From Onchocerca volvulus (lineage: Eukaryota > Nematoda > Chromadorea > Rhabditida > Onchocercidae), in contig HG738137.1 in the NCBI GenBank assembly GCA_000499405.2, forward strand, positions 19,864,603-19,928,602: a stretch of DNA of 64,000 bases, written 5' to 3'. The notes beneath the pieces were generated by a model. The model saw only the letters and a list, made by a program, of their open reading frames with translations. It searched no databases and had not been told where the DNA came from. This document shows, one piece after another, positions 60,424-64,000 of this stretch. A program made the translations under genes and the position numbers. Numbering within the stretch: the first letter of the stretch is position 1; each line of letters starts with the position of its first letter.

Positions 60424-63400
60424 TTTTTTACTGGTATTTACTTATTTTCTTATTTACTAAAATAATTTTATCGATTTCCTGAATGTTTCTTTTTTTTTTA
60501 CCAATTTTATCAGTTTTTTTAATCAAAATATTTTATCAGTTTTCTGAGAAAAGATAAAGTAAATCTATTAAATTCTTATTGTACTTTAAATATGAGTTTT
60601 TATGCACTCAAATTCAATCCCTTCACTAAATATAAGATATGATGTCAAAAAGATATTTTTTTAATGAATTTTTAATTTTTTCTCGAAATTAACTATTCTT
60701 TGAATTAAACCTTTAGTTTTTGCGCATGCTGATAGCACCGACAAAAATAGAAAAATTTTCATGTCATGTTAGATTCAACAAAAATTCACCGCTTAATTCT
60801 TTTGTTTTAATTATTTGAACATTTGATCATGGAATTTATTTCGAAACAAAAGTCCTAGTCATCTCAATATATCATGATAACATACGTCATTACATCCTTA
60901 TTAGATCTTGTTTTGTGAACAAATTTAAAATTGCAAAAACTTATAGACTGTTGTATTTATATGCACTGATGGTCGATCAAATTTTTCAATTTTTCTTAAA
61001 AATTTATGGAAATCTTTGTGAAAAAAACTATGAGAATGTGGGTTATTTTTGTTGCAGTATGTTTCTTGATTTAATTGTAATCTATCTTCAAAATATAATC
61101 AATACTTATTAACCCAATTTTTCAACTAAAAACACTGTAATATGATACTTAATTTTGCAAAATATGCCGTAAAGTGACCTTAAATTAATTCAGACCAATA
61201 AAACATTTTTTGATTCCTTCTCCAATCTTTGATGTTAGCAAAGAGATGTATTTAGAAGTTGTAAATAGAAGACAATAATATTAGTTTTATCAGAATAAGA
61301 TGATTCTAATTTAGGTCGCATCTTATCGAATAGATTTACAATTTCAAAGAAAAAAAAAGTAATTTGCATATTTTCGAATTTATCATTGTAAAGCCTGGAT
61401 GAATCGATTGGAAGTATCTTTTCCGCCAATTTGTATCTTCTTCAATTCAGCTGGTGGGTATATCTACCCATCAGGGGTCTGTTACACCCATCGTCATAAT
61501 TGTTTTATTTAACATTTGTCTATGGGAACATATGGCCTTCTATCTAGAGAAGATTAGTTGTTTACTGGGTTTTCAAATATCATTAAGAATCAATGAAGGG
61601 TAAACAAGAAAAAGGTCATTTCTGGATTTGGGCATATGTTGATTTTTGAAGAGAAGGTTGTATTTTTCGACTTAGTTGATATTTCTTATTTTCAGATCTA
61701 TATTTTTTAAAAAGATTCATTTTTGTTTAAAAATAAGAAAATATGTTTTGTTTTTGGTGCTTCGATCCAATTTCCTAATAAAAAGAGTCGAATAGCAGTG
61801 AGTAAATAGTTTTACGTCAGTTTATCATTATTTATATTGCTCATTGGCTCAATGATGAAAAATAAACAAAAATTCAATTCTAAGATAAATTGAAACGGGA
61901 ATATCACATCTAAATATTTCGTAATTTGCAAACTTCCTTTTTGTTTCCTTCCTTCTCTTGAAATTTCAATATATTAGTATACTATATTATGAGCTACCGA
62001 AAATTAATTGTAAATTTGATAAAGAAAGAAAAATTCGATAAATTTTACAACCTTTATCTTTTAACTACTCGCCACCACTCAATATGTTTACGCCATATCG
62101 GAAACTTCGATTAGTCACAATTTGACTTGATTCTATATGTTTAATTATCTTTGGAGCGTTATCATTATCTTGAATAATCAGTTATTTGATATCCATTTAA
62201 TGCTTTCTGGATATATCCATACAGTTAACAGAGTTATTTTCTTCCTCTCTAATTTTTTCATTTCTTGTCTAACAATTTATTGTTTGTATCTCTCATTAAT
62301 TAGGATGCAAGGAAAACTTCCAGCATAATGCGACATTATCGCCGATTAATCTTGGCTAAAGCAGTGCGTCGCTGTGATGTTTTATAGCTTCCCATCACAT
62401 CCTTTTATTTCATTTCTCTTCGGATACATATTTATCATTTGCCCATCCCAACACTTAATTGTGCCTGCTTATCCCATTTTTTTAGTATTGAAAATTTCTC
62501 GCCTACGATCGTTAACTCCCGCATGACTACTTTTCTGGCCATAACATTAAAAAAAATTCTTTTCGCTTTCGCAGATTCTCTTTCTTGCATTGTTTGATTT
62601 GTAAAAATAGATTCATTTTCCAGATAACAAATTGAAAAAATTTATTCCATCTAATTATCAGATTATTTCGTATTCTCCGAATTACCTGACCTAATGCTCG
62701 CCTGTTACGCTGTTCACGTCAGTTTACACTTCAATCCAGTTTTTTTAATCCAACAATGAATGAATGATAGAAGGATAAAGTACGGACAGAACAACACAGA
62801 ACGATGAATATGTGCGTTGGCATTAAAAAATACAAATAGCAATGTAATTTTGAAATGGAGTTTTTAGTCGATTCTGTCATATATTGAGATTGAAAATTAT
62901 CGAATTTTTTTATTTCTCTTAATGACCTGTTTAGTATCAATGACACCACTTATTCGAGAATTTCCGTAGTTGTTTTCAATGAACAATTCATACACATTCT
63001 TAAAACTTGCTAGAAAGATTGCATTCAACGACTATAATTAATTATAATTAAAAATAAACTATTGTTTAATCAATTCTAAAAATTTAAAAAAAAAATATTA
63101 GGAGATAGAACATAATCATTGACTGCGATCTCATTCTTTCTTCAAGTTTTTTTTCCTTTTTTATTATTTTTTTTAAAAAATGAGATAGTATCCATGAATT
63201 CCTGTTTGACAGAGTAATTGAAAAACACGCGCTTTTTACTATCTCATTTCACTATTTTCTCTATGGGCAATTTTATTATAAATCAGAAAGCACTCGGTAG
63301 AACATATAAATGACTTATCGAAATATTTTAAAAATTTCCTTTCTTCTGTGGTCATTTTTTTTTTTTTTTTTTGATTTGCTGTTGGCAGCAGGATGGATTC

Positions 63401-63696
63401 CTTTTTCGTTTGCATTTTTTTTCCTTTTTTTTTGTGAGGAATGAAGCAAAGGTTTGTAATTTATATCGCTACTAGCAATCGCTGCATTTATTTATTTATT
63501 TTCTTCAACATGGCTTTCACTTGTGCAGTATGATCGATGTAGAAGTTTTAGTACTGCAACATTGACATTTAAAAGTGATATATTTGAAACTGGAAGCATT
63601 TATCAATTTTTTCTTTTCATAAATTCTGAAAGAAAAATTTCCCTTTATTTTCCATTTTCTTTTCCTTTCACTTACCGCACTATTGTAAATTGAATT

Positions 63697-63729
<33 letters not shown>

Positions 63730-64000
63730 CTGGAAGAATGCAATATTATAATGTTCGTCAGCATTAAAGTGCTTTTAATTTGTTCTCTTAATTAATAGGA
63801 AATTTGAGCTTCTGCACTAAAAATTTTTGTTAATTAAATCAAGCTTTTTAATCTTAATCCATTTTTTGTTTGCATTCATAGTTTTGACAGAACAGAAAAG
63901 AAGTTATATTTTGATTGTAATTTCAAGTGCAAAAAAATTTTTTGATTATAGTTTTTCTTTTTTTTTTTTTTTTTTTGAAAAAATTTGGTTAGTTCTGAAA
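60424..64000. other. No gene recognised; homopolymer-rich right end
   Basis: AT-rich, with T tracts near 63355-63372, 63711-63728 and 63957-63976. Further exons of the 40864 gene are expected on the plus strand here or beyond the edge. The best candidate, after an attaattag acceptor at about 62303, is discussed under rejected items. Confidence 0.5.

Noticed and set aside
62303..62387. Possible last exon of the 40864 gene after an attaattag acceptor (frame DARKTSSIMRHYRRLILAKA)
   Set aside because: The protein-like frame is phase 0, but the preceding exon needs one base to finish a codon. In the required phase only eight codons precede a stop. No donor or polyadenylation support was seen.

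Overview
The window looks like nuclear DNA of a parasitic nematode, most likely a filarial worm (Onchocercidae). It is AT-rich, its genes are split into many short exons with TTTTCAG-type acceptors, and it holds a tRNA-Arg gene, BEL/Pao retrotransposon pieces and what reads as a fragment of a bacterial (Wolbachia-like) CTP synthase lying in a non-coding stretch. All exon models here were assembled by eye from splice signals, reading phase and protein families; no search was run.

Layout. 1-2191: no gene seen. 2192-15575 (+): a Crumbs orthologue (crb), 33 exons that join in frame, with EGF repeats, three laminin-G domains, one membrane helix and the ERLI terminal tail. 15576-22172: a rearranged block with a CIR1-like pseudogene, an exon-bearing remnant of an unrecognised gene, an intact tRNA-Arg(CCG) and a BEL/Pao fragment. 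Inverted second copies of three of these (truncated CIR1 pseudogene, broken tRNA, Pao fragment) follow in a different order. 22173-26100: no gene, one cluster of repeats. 26101-33270 (-): a GRIP-domain golgin, GCC1/GCC88, 20 exons joining in frame to 770 aa, close to the mammalian length. 34922-35402 (-): the first two exons of EMC6, just upstream of GCC1 on the same strand and possibly co-transcribed with it; the C-terminal exon was not found. 35443-40863: mostly empty, with a candidate two-exon small gene and scattered coding-like pieces. 40864-54727 (+): the first six exons of a large Ser/Thr-rich gene I do not recognise, which probably runs off the right edge. Its introns carry relics, including a DNA-polymerase-kappa-like exon. 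54728-64000: unidentified coding-like relics, a Helitron-like element and the CTP synthase fragment.

The three well-supported genes are not functionally linked beyond membrane biology: Crumbs sets apical polarity, GCC1 tethers vesicles at the trans-Golgi, and EMC6 is part of the ER membrane insertase. The most unusual parts are the mirrored tRNA/retrotransposon/pseudogene block and the bacterial-looking fragment near 58.4 kb.
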